A stretch of 64,000 nucleotides of DNA from Cephalotus follicularis. Its lineage: Eukaryota; Streptophyta; Magnoliopsida; Oxalidales; Cephalotaceae. The stretch spans positions 284,489-348,488 of the forward strand of contig BDDD01000078.1 in NCBI GenBank assembly GCA_001972305.1, in the 5' to 3' direction. Positions 47,850 to 58,933 of the stretch are shown here, piece by piece. Positions within the stretch are counted from its first letter, which is position 1. Each line of letters opens with the position of its first letter. Position numbers and translations under genes: made by a program. Under the pieces are notes generated by a model. That model worked only from the letters and a program-made list of their open reading frames with translations. It searched no databases and was not told the origin of the DNA.

Positions 47850-48195
47850 CATAAACGTCGACTCTTACGAGGGAAGCGTCGACTCTTTGACCCATTATGC
47901 GAAGAACACGTGCTGGTTTGATGCTAAACGTCCACGCTTAGAGATAGAGTCGACGCCCTGTTCGAATAAATGCGTAAGGATGGAGACATTGATGTTTACG
48001 CCTGAGTTCCTACCTCAAAGCGTCGACGCCAAAGTGATAAGCGCCGACGCTCAAGGATCCTGACCTTGAAGCTTCGATGCCAAAGACAAATGTTGACACG
48101 TAGGGTTATGGATTAAGCGCCCACGCTAAGGATGGATGCGTCGACACTTGGAGGACATAAACGTCGACGACTGTACATTAAACGTTGACGCTTAA
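47850..48195. repeat. GTCGAC-type array 2 in F LTR
   Basis: About twelve copies of a word with consensus AGCGTCGACGCT (a 12-bp palindrome) and variants AACGTCGACTCT, AGCGCCGACGCT, AACGTTGACGCT, spaced 15-45 bp apart. Confidence 0.8.
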
Positions 48196-49456
48196 GTTAA
48201 TGTTTTGGATAATTTCACTTAGATGACGTGCGTTGACCCCGAAATGAGTTTAGGTGCATTTGAGCATATGCTTTCATTGCATGTTGAACTATTAATTGAA
48301 CTATGATTGATTTCTAAAAGTGTTTTATCCTTTTAGAGACGCATGCATGATTTTTAAACAAATCATTATTTTACAAAAAATGTATGTTGGATAAATGTAT
48401 ATTTTCAAAGGGTTTTGGAAGGTGGTTTCCAAAGATTGCGAACTGTTTAAAGGATTGTCTATACAATCAAAATGTATTGTTTCAAGTGTTTATAACTTAT
48501 AACAACTTGAAAAGGATTGTTGTATATTGAACAAATGTATTTGATCAAGTAATTATTTTATAAATTACTTGCATTGGACTGTGATTGGTACTATTGCCGC
48601 ACTAACTGTGTGGCAGAGGTTTCCATGGATGGCTAGCGGCAGGGTTTGGCCCTAGGAGCCAGTAGATGGCTGGGGATTCCCACTTTGATTACTTAGCTGT
48701 CGTGCTAGTAACCTGTACTGTTGACCTGCTTCGAGTCGACCGGGGACAGGATTGAATTAGGGAGTACGATGTTGGGACCAGGAGTTGGCGACGCTCTTGT
48801 ATGTACTGATCGGATTGATTGGTCCTTTGGGGACATGATTCCTGATTGTGTTGATGTAGCCTGATAGGGTTACACATGTACTGTGAATATACACATATAT
48901 AAATGTACGTATATACTGTTATATATATTGTACTGCATCACTATGCATTCATTCATGACATTCATTATCATTGGCCTCGAAATGTACTTATATTTTCTCT
49001 ACTGAGCCAAGTGAGGACAAAGGCTAACCCCAGACAATTTTAGATTGATGCAGTGGATTGTCTCCGTTGAGCTTTGGAGAGCGACTTTGCGTTTTAAATT
49101 GAATTTTGCTTTGGAGAAATGTTAAGTTGGATATTGTGTAATGGATTATACATTTGGATAATTCTTAAATTTGGATAATGTATTTATCGTACTTGTTGGA
49201 TTTCTGCACTAATGAAATATTGACACGAATGTTTTAGTCATGCTCCATTTTGAGGGCAGTTAATAAATGATAATATTTTATTATTGTAGCATGTAGTATG
49301 GAATGAATGTTACTTTTTAATTCAGCTTATTTTTGAATGCTTCCGCAATGATTTTATATGCCATGGAAAGTTTTAATTTTCCCATCATTTTATGTAAGTT
49401 GAATATCGTGTTGATTACCATGACCTTAAAGGTTGTTATGGAAATGGGGTGTGACA

Positions 49457-49516
49457 ACAGTGGTATCAGAGCATATTGCATATATGCTTAGTTTAGAAAC
49501 GTTCCTTTGAAATTAA
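49457..49516 (+). other. Primer-binding site and start of F leader
   Basis: 49461-49478 reads TGGTATCAGAGCATATTG, a perfect initiator-Met type site. The leader continues at 58194 after LTR G. Confidence 0.9.
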
Positions 49517-52369
49517 TGACACGCCCCGTTCCCAAGCACCCCCGCCTGAGGACGGCCATGCCAGGTGGAAGGATCCCCCACCTGGATCCCTAACCAAAAC
49601 CCCAACAAACAAAGACTAACACTAAGGCCAAGCGCAGGCGTCAAAACATGCTGCCGAGGAGAGCCATGCTCCCCAGGCCAAACGCACCTAAGGCATACAA
49701 ACAAGGATATGCCCGGGAACAAGAAAATGACAACGTTTAACATAAGCTAAGACTGGGATAAACACAAGGGCCCGGGGACAAACGCCAAGAATGGGACAAC
49801 TACCCAAGGTCCCCCAAATGCTCAACTTACACTAAGAAGATGAAATCTCACCATGGCCAGGTACCCAAGGGATCCACTAGGGCTCACCTGACAAAACATC
49901 TCTAGGGACTGAGTTGCTCTGAGGTCGGGAGGACGGGCAAAACTAAGGAAAACTTCCTAGCTCTCTCTTAACGCCTGTGAGCATGCCTGGGGACAAACAC
50001 CCAGGGACGCCACCAGACCTCAGCTTAGGGTCAACCAACCCAGGCAGCAAGGTCAACCTAAGGTTTGACTAACCACAAACATAGCCACCCCGCCCCTGGC
50101 ATCTCAGCAAGGGTCCCACGCACAAAAGGCCCCGGGGAGAAACATTGAAGTTTCACCAAGGCCAGGGCTGGGGAGACCTGCTCCTCTGACCAGGGTCAAA
50201 CGACCCCCGAACTCATACGTCGTCCCTGCACCATAAACGGTTAACATAAACAACGACAAGGTATGGTAAACAGCTCATAACAACAAAGTATATAAAACAA
50301 CAAGTGATTTATATATGGTGCCGGGCAAAATGCCAGGGACCCACAACATCCAACAAATCATATACATGTTTACAAAAAAGAGGATTTACAAGACATAGAC
50401 ATCAACAAGTCTATACAAAAAACCCCAAGAATGTCCCCAAATGCATGAAGGTGCCCGTGGCCGAGGAGCCATCCTAAGGTGCTACGTCAGGCGTCAACCT
50501 CTTTCAACACACTATCCTTAGTGGATCTCAAGAACCCTGCTGCCCCACTTCCTCTACACACAAAACTGAGAGGGGATTAGTCCAACTGACTAGTGAGTAA
50601 GATCAAGGAATATCCTGGGCAAACCCACTTCCACCGGGGTGCCAAGAGCCAATGTAAAACGTGCCCTGCCCCAACTGGGTCGAGCACAACCCATATCCAC
50701 TGCTCCTTAAAACAAGACATAGGTGAAAATATACAAAGATATCAATAAAATGGAAACCCGAGGAGACGTCAGAGCTACCAACTCGATGATTGACCTCAAG
50801 GAAAGAAGATAAAGAACTGGTTATCTGTCAGAACATGCCAAGGATCCAAGGATCAACAAAAGATCACACTCTAAGGATCAACATTTAGCAGGGGACTACT
50901 GGTACTGTATCAATCACAAGCACATTCCATACACGCACATGCCCACATCATACTCACACACTTCCATAGCCGGAACCACCTCGGCAAGCACAAATAACAA
51001 CTCTTTTGACGATACATCAATGAGCTCATGGGCTACAAGAGTGTACACATCCCTCATATACGGATATAGATACCCATTTCCAAAGCACTGCATGAAGATC
51101 GGTAGAAGGGCTATGCAAGCACTCCTTCCCCGGTGATCACACGTAGGCGCACCTCACTACATGAACATCGATCGAGGGGCTACGCAAGCCCACCCTCGTC
51201 AGCAATCACGAGCTTAGAACTACACCATATGAACATCGATCGAGGAGCTACCTCGTTAGCAATCACATAGCGTTAGTATCGTCCAAGGGACCTGCGAATC
51301 ACCACTCAGATGAGATGACAGAGGAGAACATCGGCTCAGAGGTAAGTGTATCACCACTTAGACCATCTCGTGCCAGTAATCTCATGCCCGAGGACTCCAT
51401 TATGGACTAACAAGAGAAGATAGAAGATCTTCGGCTGCCCTCACACATCATTCCATCATAGACAAATGAAATGTGTAGATCCGGGTGTTGAACCTAGGCA
51501 CAGTCACACTCAACAGTTCATCATAACAATGGCACTGCCGAATGGAATTGGGATCGAACGCCTACTCCCCCATCAGCCACAACAAGTCTCATACATAACC
51601 AAGTAACCAGTAACCAGTAACCAGTACTCGAGGACAACCACACATGATATCAAATAAAGCATGAATACTTAAACAAAAACGGGAAACAACAAGTTCAACC
51701 CAGGCATCGAGACAACGATATTCACATGCAATATCAACAGATGATAGGAGAAGAAATCCTAGTGAAGATAATATCATGGAAGGGCATATAAACAATAAAC
51801 CCTCAGTTATCAATTGATAGAAAGAAGAACATCCCACTCACTAGTATCAATAGCTTCCTCAGCTAGCTTGTTTGTTGTGCGGACTCCGTGCCTAGATCCT
51901 CGTCTGCAAGATCAACATATAACAACGCTTAGCCACCATGAACAAACATTTCTGAAGTCATGCATGAACCATATACATCCATGAAAACCAAGGCGAAGCT
52001 CTTCCCCGGCCTCGAAGATCGTATCAACGCCAATAAAGCAACGTACCATAACGTACTATAACACCCCGAATTTCATAAATAATTATTATGAAATTGGTGC
52101 GTGCACGATCGTAATAAAATCGATAGAGCCCGGAGTAATAAAAAGGCATTACGTATTTAAGTCGTAATTGCGTTAGCTAAAGACGGCTAATAAAATATAT
52201 TTTTGATGCGCGACAATAAAGCCCAAATGTTCGCAATATTATTGCGAATATTTTGGTGGTCGTTTGGATAATTTATGTCGCGATTTGTGGAAAAATCGGG
52301 ACCCGTACCTTAGTATTTTACCATAAAATACTAAGGAGGAAGCAAGAATAAAGAGGGGATACACACACA

Positions 52370-52427
52370 CACGGGCGCATGACGCGCCCGTGCAACAAAA
52401 AGAATGCAGGCGCTCTGTGCGCCTGCA
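52370..52427. other. Twin 9-bp GC hairpins in H LTR
   Basis: Hairpin 1: CACGGGCGC (52370-52378), loop ATGAC, GCGCCCGTG (52384-52392). Hairpin 2: TGCAGGCGC (52405-52413), loop TCTGT, GCGCCTGCA (52419-52427). Both have perfect 9-bp stems and 5-nt loops and are 12 bp apart. They recur at 56235-56257 and 56271-56291 in the 3' LTR. Confidence 0.85.
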
Positions 52428-52733
52428 GGGAGAGATGGCGAGAGAGGGTGGGAGAGATATCGGCAGAGAGGTCGGGAGAGGACGCCGGAGGCAGCTACCG
52501 GACCGGGAGAGCACGCCGGTCAACCCAGGGCCTCCAATCGACGGTAACCTCCTCCCCCTTCTTCTCTTTTTCTTCTTTTTTCTTCTCCTGGCCGCCACTG
52601 TTCGTGCAAGATCCCGGCGTTTCCCAAGGCCGTTTGCGTCGCGGGTGGCCTGGGTTTTGGTGTAGAGGACTAGCACTACCCATTTCGACCACTGGTGCAC
52701 CGTGATTCGGCCAGAAACAGCCGGAATCAGTTG

Positions 52734-52951
52734 AATGAGTCGACTCAGCGAGTCGACTCACTGTCGCCTGAGACACGGCGTTTGGCGCTGAGTCTTGGCG
52801 AGTCACGGCCCTGGATGTGTATAACTAGTGGATATGTGGCATTTTTGGGTGGTGATCGGACCTGTGGAGGTCCGGCGAGTTTGACTCAGTGAGTCACGAC
52901 TCACGGCCGGCCGTGGCAAGGCGTTCGGCGCCGATTCCCGGTGAGTCATGA
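52734..52951. repeat. TGAGTCA/GACTCA motif array in H LTR
   Basis: TGAGTCGACTCAG, GAGTCGACTCAC, TGACTCAGTGAGTCAC, GACTCACGG and GTGAGTCATGACC follow one another within ~220 bp. Several are palindromic. Repeated in the 3' LTR (56598-56820). Similar words in the copia D LTR. Confidence 0.7.
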
Positions 52952-53485
52952 CCGGTTCTGTGTTCACCGTTCAATGTGGAACGCGTTGATGTATGTTTTG
53001 TCGCCTGGTTGTGTCGGTCGAAATCCGACCGGCGTTTCGGCGGCGGAAATGTTTTGTGTGTTGAACATAACGGAAATGTGTTGTATGTGCAGTGTGTAAG
53101 TGGCGATTGGATTTGGCATCGAGCAATTGATCAATTGGCGAGAAACGGCTTCGGTTCCACGGTTATCGGAAAGGTTCGGCAATTGAACCTGCGGCTTGAC
53201 TGTGCTAGTGCTACTGCGATTCCTGATTGGGAATCAAAGGTAGGGGAAAGCCATACTGTAATTTTGAGTTTGACATTCATGCATGGTTTATGGTTTTGAA
53301 TGTATAAAATGCATAATTCTTGTACTGATTTTGTTACTGGATTGATATAATGAGATGCTAGATATGTTCTGAGTATCTGCTTGTTAGTTCCCTGCCTTGA
53401 TTTCCTGTTATTATGCATGATTATGGGTTATTAAGGCTACTGCTTGTTGAGTCGTGAGGTAGAAGACGACTACTGTTGGAAAAGA

Positions 53486-53790
53486 CATCGACGTCTTTTA
53501 GATAAACATCGACGTCTTTTTAGTCTTTCCTTGTTACTGACTGAGAGGGATCGACGTCTTTGGAAAGACATCGACGCCCTAGGCTACCTACCTGGATTTC
53601 GACGTCAAAGACGTCGACGCCTAAGGTTCTTACCTTAATGCGTCGACGCCATCTAAAATATGCTGTCGTTTTAAAGGTTCCAGACCGTGAGCATCGACGC
53701 GTAAGAAATGGACATCGACGCCTTCTGCAGAGGAATGCGTTGACCCTGAGACTCGGACATCGACGCATGTTGGAAATGACATCGACGTAT
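53486..53790. repeat. GTCGAC-type array in H LTR
   Basis: About twelve copies of ACATCGACGTCTTT, GCGTCGACGCC and related words spaced 15-40 bp apart. The first part recurs in the 3' LTR (57351-57590). Confidence 0.85.
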
Positions 53791-53991
53791 TTCCTCCTGG
53801 ACAGCAGAATTTCGCACGAATGAGAACCGTTAGACCCGAAACGACTCTAGAAACGAACCTAGATGCATTCTGAGCATATGTTTGCATTGTTACTGTGACT
53901 TGCATTATGGTTGCTTTCCTAAAAGTGTTAAAACCATTTTGAAAAGCTTGCATGATCATTATGATCATTTGTATACGAAAATTATTGGACG

Positions 53992-54171
53992 GATAGTGAT
54001 CGTTTGAACCGTTGTTGAGCGGTTAGCGATCGTGTGAATCGTTATCGAACGGATAGTGCTCGTTTGAACCGTTGTTGAGCGGTTAGTGATCGTATGAACT
54101 GTTATTGATCTGTTAATGATCGAATGGGTCGCTATCGATTGGATAGTGGTCGAATGGACTGTTATTGAATA
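53992..54171. repeat. 30-bp minisatellite, six units
   Basis: Six units of exactly 30 bp, starting GATAGTGATCGTTTGAACC. Units 1 and 3 are nearly identical and 2 resembles 4, a 60-bp higher-order pattern. Because 30 is divisible by 3 the minus-strand frame stays open (53965-54228), but this is not a gene. Confidence 0.92.
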
Positions 54172-54324
54172 GATGGGCATTGCATGGATGCTCGAACTGG
54201 ATTGCAAATGAACTGATAGGGCGGCCAACTACTTATGTATGCTGGTATGGGACAGTATATATATTTAGTCGACCGTTAGATGTGAACTACACATGTTGTT
54301 AGCATCTGGATTCCTGTTAGAGTG

Positions 54325-54478
54325 AACGGATATGGACCGCGAACGGCTGTTGACCGTAACGGACATGGATTGTAAATTGTTATTGACCGTTAACGGCTGT
54401 GGGTCGTAAACGGATATGAATTGTGAATGGATATAGACCGTAAACGGCTGTGGACCGTAAACGGATGTGATATGTAAT
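54325..54478. repeat. 17-bp minisatellite, about nine units
   Basis: Units of 17 bp with consensus AACGGATATGGACCGTA, alternating GATATG and GGCTGTG forms. Individual units differ by up to five bases. Confidence 0.88.
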
Positions 54479-54870
54479 GGATAGAGCACAATCATGGGTT
54501 GATACGGGACGAAAGGCCCCGGATGATAGTATATGGTAGAGTTACTGATGATATATTGTGTTATGACTTGTATACATGTGAAATCACATTGTCCACATTG
54601 CTTATGCTATATATGCATCTCGCATGATTGATATTTTATATATATCTGCTACACCTTTGCATACATTCATTGCATATGTATATTGTACACAACCATTGGC
54701 TGCTGATCTGTTTCATTGAGATGAAGTGGATCAGGTTCATGTTCATATGACAGCTACAGTGACTAGTCAGGATAAGCGCAGGGTAAGAAATTATATTTCT
54801 CCAGCCTATCTTGTGTTATATGAATAAGGTAAGGGAACTGATATTTTGAGCCTTGTTATTGTACATTATA

Positions 54871-55130
54871 TGACCTGCCGGCTTGTGGCAGTGCTGCAAA
54901 TGAATGTGTGTTGATGTATTTGACCTGCCGGCATGTGGAAGTGCATCATTTGATCGATGAATGATATTATTGGATATGATCAGACCCATCATTTGAGGTC
55001 TTGACATGACTATCCTTTGCATGCGTGTGATATTATTGGATATGATCAAACCCATCATTGAGGGTATTGAAAGGATTGTCCTTTGCATGCAAACGATATA
55101 ATTGGATTTAATTGAGATGTTGCCTGGTGT
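54871..55130. repeat. 50-bp and 66-bp tandem repeats
   Basis: TGACCTGCCGGC at 54871 and 54921 marks a 50-bp duplication. GATATTATTGGATATGATCA at 54963 and 55029, with a third diverged start at 55095, marks a 66-bp repeat (2.5 units). Confidence 0.85.
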
Positions 55131-55921
55131 GGGCGGAGCCCCCAACATATAGATTGTGATGAGATATGAGGGTTAAACCCCAAAACATATAAACTGTGGT
55201 TTATCAGGTGGCATGGAGTCCGATAAACGAATACTTCATGCCGAAATTTTGAGAAATCAGAAGAGTTTGATTTTGATGGATTCATCACTGAGGTTCTAGA
55301 ATGATATAATTCTGTTGTGGTTTGATGAGGGCTGAGCCCTTTTGTAAACTGATGGTTCCTCCTTCGGGAGTGTGGATATAAAATGTGTTTTCTTTACAGG
55401 GGGCATAGTCCTGTAAACGAATACTTCATGCCCGATTTTCAGGAGATTATAAGAGTTGAAATGTATTCAACTGATTATTTCGCTGATAGGATGTGATTGT
55501 TTAAAGTTCTAGCTTATAGCACTTTTGAGTATGATTGATATATGATTGTTTGAATTGGACGGAACTATGCTGAATATACCAGTGTAGGATCCTTACTGTT
55601 GGGAGATTGAAAGTGATTAACTGAATAAGTGCTAATTGGAGTTATTTGGAGTTACGGAATAATAATATGTGATATGTTGGGTTCTGGGGGACCCAGTGAT
55701 ATGGATATAGTATGGTTACATATCGAACGGATACAGATTGTGCGGTTACGGAACGTGCAGTCATAAACCAGATGACTATGGATCGTATGATTATGAATTG
55801 TTTGATGTGGATGAGCCGTGGTTGCAAGCCACTTGGAATGAGTGGAAGAAGTGAAGGCATTCTACCTTCACATGTTTAATCTAGGGAATCTCGGGACGAG
55901 ATTTCTTTAAGGAGGGGAGGA
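55131..55921 (+). other. Element H internal 3' remnant and polypurine tract
   Basis: No recognisable protein. AAACGAATACTTCATGCC occurs at about 55224 and 55414 (~190 bp apart). The end has GGGACGAGATTTC and the polypurine tract AAGGAGGGGAGGA (55909-55921), directly before the 3' LTR. Confidence 0.75.
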
Positions 55922-57799
55922 TGTAACACCCCGAATTTTATAAATAATTATTATGAAATTGGTGCGTGTACGATCGTAATAAAATCGATAGAGCCCGGAG
56001 TAATAAAAAGGCATTACGTATTTAAGTCGTAATTGCGTTAGCTAAAGACGGCTAATAAAATATATTTTTGATGCGCGACAATAAAGCCCAAATGTTCGCA
56101 ATATTATTGCGATTATTTTGGTGGTCGTTTGGATAATTTATGTCGCGATTTGCGGAAAAATCGGGACCCGTACCTTAGTATTTTACCAGAAAATACTAAG
56201 GAGGAAGCAAGAATAAAGAGGGGATACACACACACACGGGCGCATGACGCGCCCGTGCAACAAAAAGAACGCAGGCGCTCTGTGCGCCTGCAGGGAGAGA
56301 TGGCGAGAGAGGGTGGGAGAGATATCGGCAGAGAGGTCGGGAGAGGACGCCGGAGGCAGCTACCGGACCGGGAGAGCACGCCGGTCAACCCAGGGCCTCC
56401 AACCGACGGTAACCTCCTCCCCCTTCTTCTCTTTTTCTTCTTTTCTCTTCTCCTGGCCGCCACTGTTCGCGCAAGATCCCGGCGTTTCCCGACGCCGTTT
56501 GCGTCGCGGGTGGCCTGGGTTTTGGTGTAGAGGACTAGCTCTACCCATTTCAACCACTGGTGCGCCGTGATTCGGCCGGAAACGGCCGGAATCAGTTGAA
56601 TGAGTCGACTCAGCGAGTCGACTCACTGTCGCCTGAGACACGGCGTTTGGCGCCGAGTCTTGGCGAGTCACGGCCCTGGATGTGTATAACTAGTGGATAT
56701 GTGGCGTTTTTGGGTGATGATCGGACCTGTGGAGGTCCGGCGAGTTTGACTCAGTGAGTCACGACTCACGACCGGCCATGGCACGGCGTTCGGCGCCGAT
56801 TCCCGGTGAGTCATGACCAGTTCTGTGTTCACCGTTCAATGTGGAACCCGTTGATGTATGTTTTGTCGCCTGGTTGTGTCGGGCGAAATCCGACCGGCGT
56901 TTCGGCGGCGGAAATGTTTTGTGTGTTGAACATAACGGAAATGTGTTGTATGTGCAGTGTGTAAGTGGCGATTGGATTTGGCATCGAGCAATTGATCAAT
57001 TGGCGAGAACCGGATTCGGTTCCACGGTTATCGGAAAGGTTCGGCAATTGAACCTGCGGCTTGACTGTGCTAGTGCTACTGCGATTCCAGATTGGGAATC
57101 AAAGGTAGGGGAAAGCCATACTGTAATTTCGAGTTTGACATTCATGCATGGTTTATGGTTTTGAATGTATAAAATGCATAATTCTTGTACTGATTTTGTT
57201 ACTGGATTGATATCATGAGATGCTAGATATGTTCTGAGTATCTGCATGTTAGTTCCCTGCCTTGATTTCCTGTTATTATGCATGATTATGGGTTGTTAAG
57301 GCTACTGCTTGTTGAGTCGTGAGGTAGAAGACGACTACTGTTGGAAAAGACATCGACGTCTTTTAGATAAACATCGACGGCTTTTTAGTCTTTCCTTGTT
57401 ACTGACTGAGAGGGATAGACGTCTTTGGAAAGACATCGACGCCCTAGGCTACCTACCTGGATTTTGACGTCAAAGACGTCGACGCCTAAGGTTCTTACCT
57501 TAATGCGTCGACGCCATCTAAAATACGCTGTCGTTTTAAAGGTTCGAGACCGTGAGCATCGACGCGTAAGAAATGGACATCGACGCCTCTCCGTTTTATG
57601 GGCGATTAACTTTTATGACCAGTATTTGGGTAGCGTGCGGTATGGGACGCACGTTACGTGTTGACAGCTTATGTTCTCTTATGCTTCCGCAACTGTTATG
57701 CTTGGAAAAGTTTTAAATTTCACGGTTTTGCATGAGCTGTATTATATGTTAATTGCCTTTACCGCTTTAATGCTGCGTTTTTGTAAACGGGGTGTGACA
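55922..57799 (+). repeat. Element H 3' LTR
   Basis: Begins TGTAACACCCC and ends GGGGTGTGACA. Nearly identical to 52057-53727 up to ~57587, then jumps to the terminal ~210 bp, which resemble the last part of F LTR. It therefore lacks the minisatellite segment present in the 5' copy. Confidence 0.9.
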
Positions 57800-58193
57800 C
57801 GTACGAAGGAGGACGGTTACCTGCTAGACACGTAGACGGGTAAGGAAAGTCCAAACCTCAAACAGCGATCGAAGCTTTAGAAGAAAGAAGAAGAAGAAAG
57901 AAGAAAGATGAAAGCCCACTCTCTCAAATGCTTCTTCATGCGTGAGATGATGGATGTGATGTCTGCCGAAAGCCAACTGCCAAGCTTCCTAAGTAAGCTT
58001 TGCACACTTCACAACACCAAACAAATAACTTTTATCTCTTAACACATTGGGCCTCAACCAAGACCAAAGCCAAACTAACACTTCTCCACGAAAAGAGCCC
58101 AAGCTATCCACAACCAAGGAGAAAAAGAAAAATTTCCCCCAAGCCCCAAACATCAATTTTCCCAAAAAAACTAATGCGAGTCGTTACAATTAA

Positions 58194-58933
58194 CGAATTG
58201 TTTCCTTGAGATGATTACTAATGACATCTTTCATTATAGGGAAAAGAATGGACAGAAGAAGAACACGTGCGACAGCTAGAGCTACTGAAGCAAATGTTGG
58301 GGGAGAACCAGTGAATAATGTTCCTCAACAGGCAAATGAGGGAAGAGATCCGTTGGATCGTATTGCTGACTACTTCCAGCAGCAGATGGCTGCTAATGTG
58401 ACTCTTATGGAGGAGATGCGGCAATAATACGCGGATCGTATAACCGACTATTTTTAGTATCAGATGGCTACTAATACAGCTCATGTGGAAGAAATGCGAC
58501 AGTTGTACGTTCAAGCACAGCAAGCCAAATATATATCTACGCAGACTGGCCAGCTTCGTCGAAGTGGTAAGATGGTAGCTCTCCGACCAAGTCATCAAGG
58601 AATAGATTTCAACGAGCTGCCACTTAGGGAACTCCTAGTCACGGGAGTAAGGCGAGGTTGGGAACTTGTCTTCATTATGGGCGTACGGGCCATCGACTGC
58701 AGGATTATCGATTAAGGAATGGACTATACATGAAGTGTGGAGCATTTGACCATTTACGGAGGGATTGTCCGGGGGGTCAAAGAACAATACCTACTAGACC
58801 TAGTTGCAGTGCTGCAGCTGGATCTTCACAGCGAAAAGATACTGGCAAGAGCATTAGGAAAGGTAAAGCTATGCTTTATCACTCATTAATTAATTGTTTC
58901 CTTAAGATAGTAAATCCCATCCTTCTTCTATGA
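58194..58933 (+). pseudogene. Element F leader end and gag remnant
   Basis: After the duplication ATTAA the F leader resumes. Gag probably starts at the ATG at 58248 (MDRRRTRATARATEANVGG). A segment DRIADYFQQQMAANVTLMEE is followed, after stops near 58430, by a partial second copy (DRITDYF...MATNTAHVEEM), so an ~87-bp repeat is present. The capsid is missing. 58658-58860 has the knuckle region: CLHYGRTGHRLQDY and MKCGAFDHLRRDCPGG, partly intact. Gag is thus internally deleted and frameshifted. Nothing of F pol is found. Confidence 0.8.

Larger units (their letters stand above)
46780..49456 (+). repeat. Element F 5' LTR
   Basis: Begins TGTAACTCCTGGG and ends GGGGTGTGACA, followed by a primer-binding site, so this is the 5' LTR of a plus-strand gypsy element. 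It is distantly similar to the H LTR (for example 48180-48370 with 53790-53960, and the last ~200 bp). Two GTCGAC-type arrays lie at 46940-47090 and 47850-48195. It inserted into D3 RT. Confidence 0.88.
52057..53727 (+). repeat. Element H 5' LTR, part shared with the 3' LTR
   Basis: Nearly identical to 55922-57587. It includes twin GC hairpins (52370-52427), a CpG-rich block with TGAGTCA-type words (52734-52951) and the start of a GTCGAC array (53486-53790). Apparent ORFs (52239-52700 minus, 52976-53299 plus) recur in both LTRs only because the LTRs are identical. Confidence 0.9.
53728..54870 (+). other. Element H LTR continuation absent from the 3' LTR
   Basis: Follows the shared part without a break; about 53820-53960 is similar to element F LTR (48230-48370), which shows that it is still LTR. 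So the 3' LTR has lost this segment. It contains two minisatellites (53992-54171 and 54325-54478). Confidence 0.65.
52057..57799 (+). mobile_element. Element H: rearranged gypsy LTR element nested in G
   Basis: Flanked by a perfect duplication CGTAC (52052-52056, 57800-57804). The left part (52057-~53727) and the right LTR (55922-~57587) are nearly identical, so insertion is recent. The right LTR ends GGGGTGTGACA (57799); its left end follows a polypurine tract. The left LTR starts TATAACACCCC (G to A at the second base), but its own end, a primer-binding site and all of gag-pol are missing before 55921. H is therefore a non-autonomous, internally collapsed copy. Confidence 0.88.
49517..58188 (-). 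mobile_element. G: solo LTR of a gypsy element, split by element H
   Basis: Begins TGACACGCCCC and ends GAGTCGTTACA, flanked by a perfect 5-bp duplication ATTAA (49512-49516, 58189-58193). Without element H it is ~2.9 kb with no gag-pol, so it is a solo LTR left by LTR-LTR recombination. Terminal sequences resemble those of minus-strand elements A and B, so it is probably minus-oriented. It contains CCCGGGGACAAAC-like words (49770, 49990), a GAA-rich run (57880-57935), and no convincing ORF. Confidence 0.88.

Noticed and set aside
49457-49480. tRNA gene fragment
   Set aside because: Only the 3'-end complement of a tRNA next to an LTR, that is a primer-binding site; no cloverleaf around it. 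The same holds at the other primer-binding sites.
52239-52700. 153-codon ORF (and its copy at 56113-56553) as a conserved gene
   Set aside because: Conserved only because the two LTRs of H are recent duplicates. GC-rich sequence with several overlapping frames on both strands.
53965-54495. Ser/Thr/Ile-rich repeat proteins on the minus strand
   Set aside because: Translations of the 30-bp and 17-bp minisatellites; no promoter or domain evidence.
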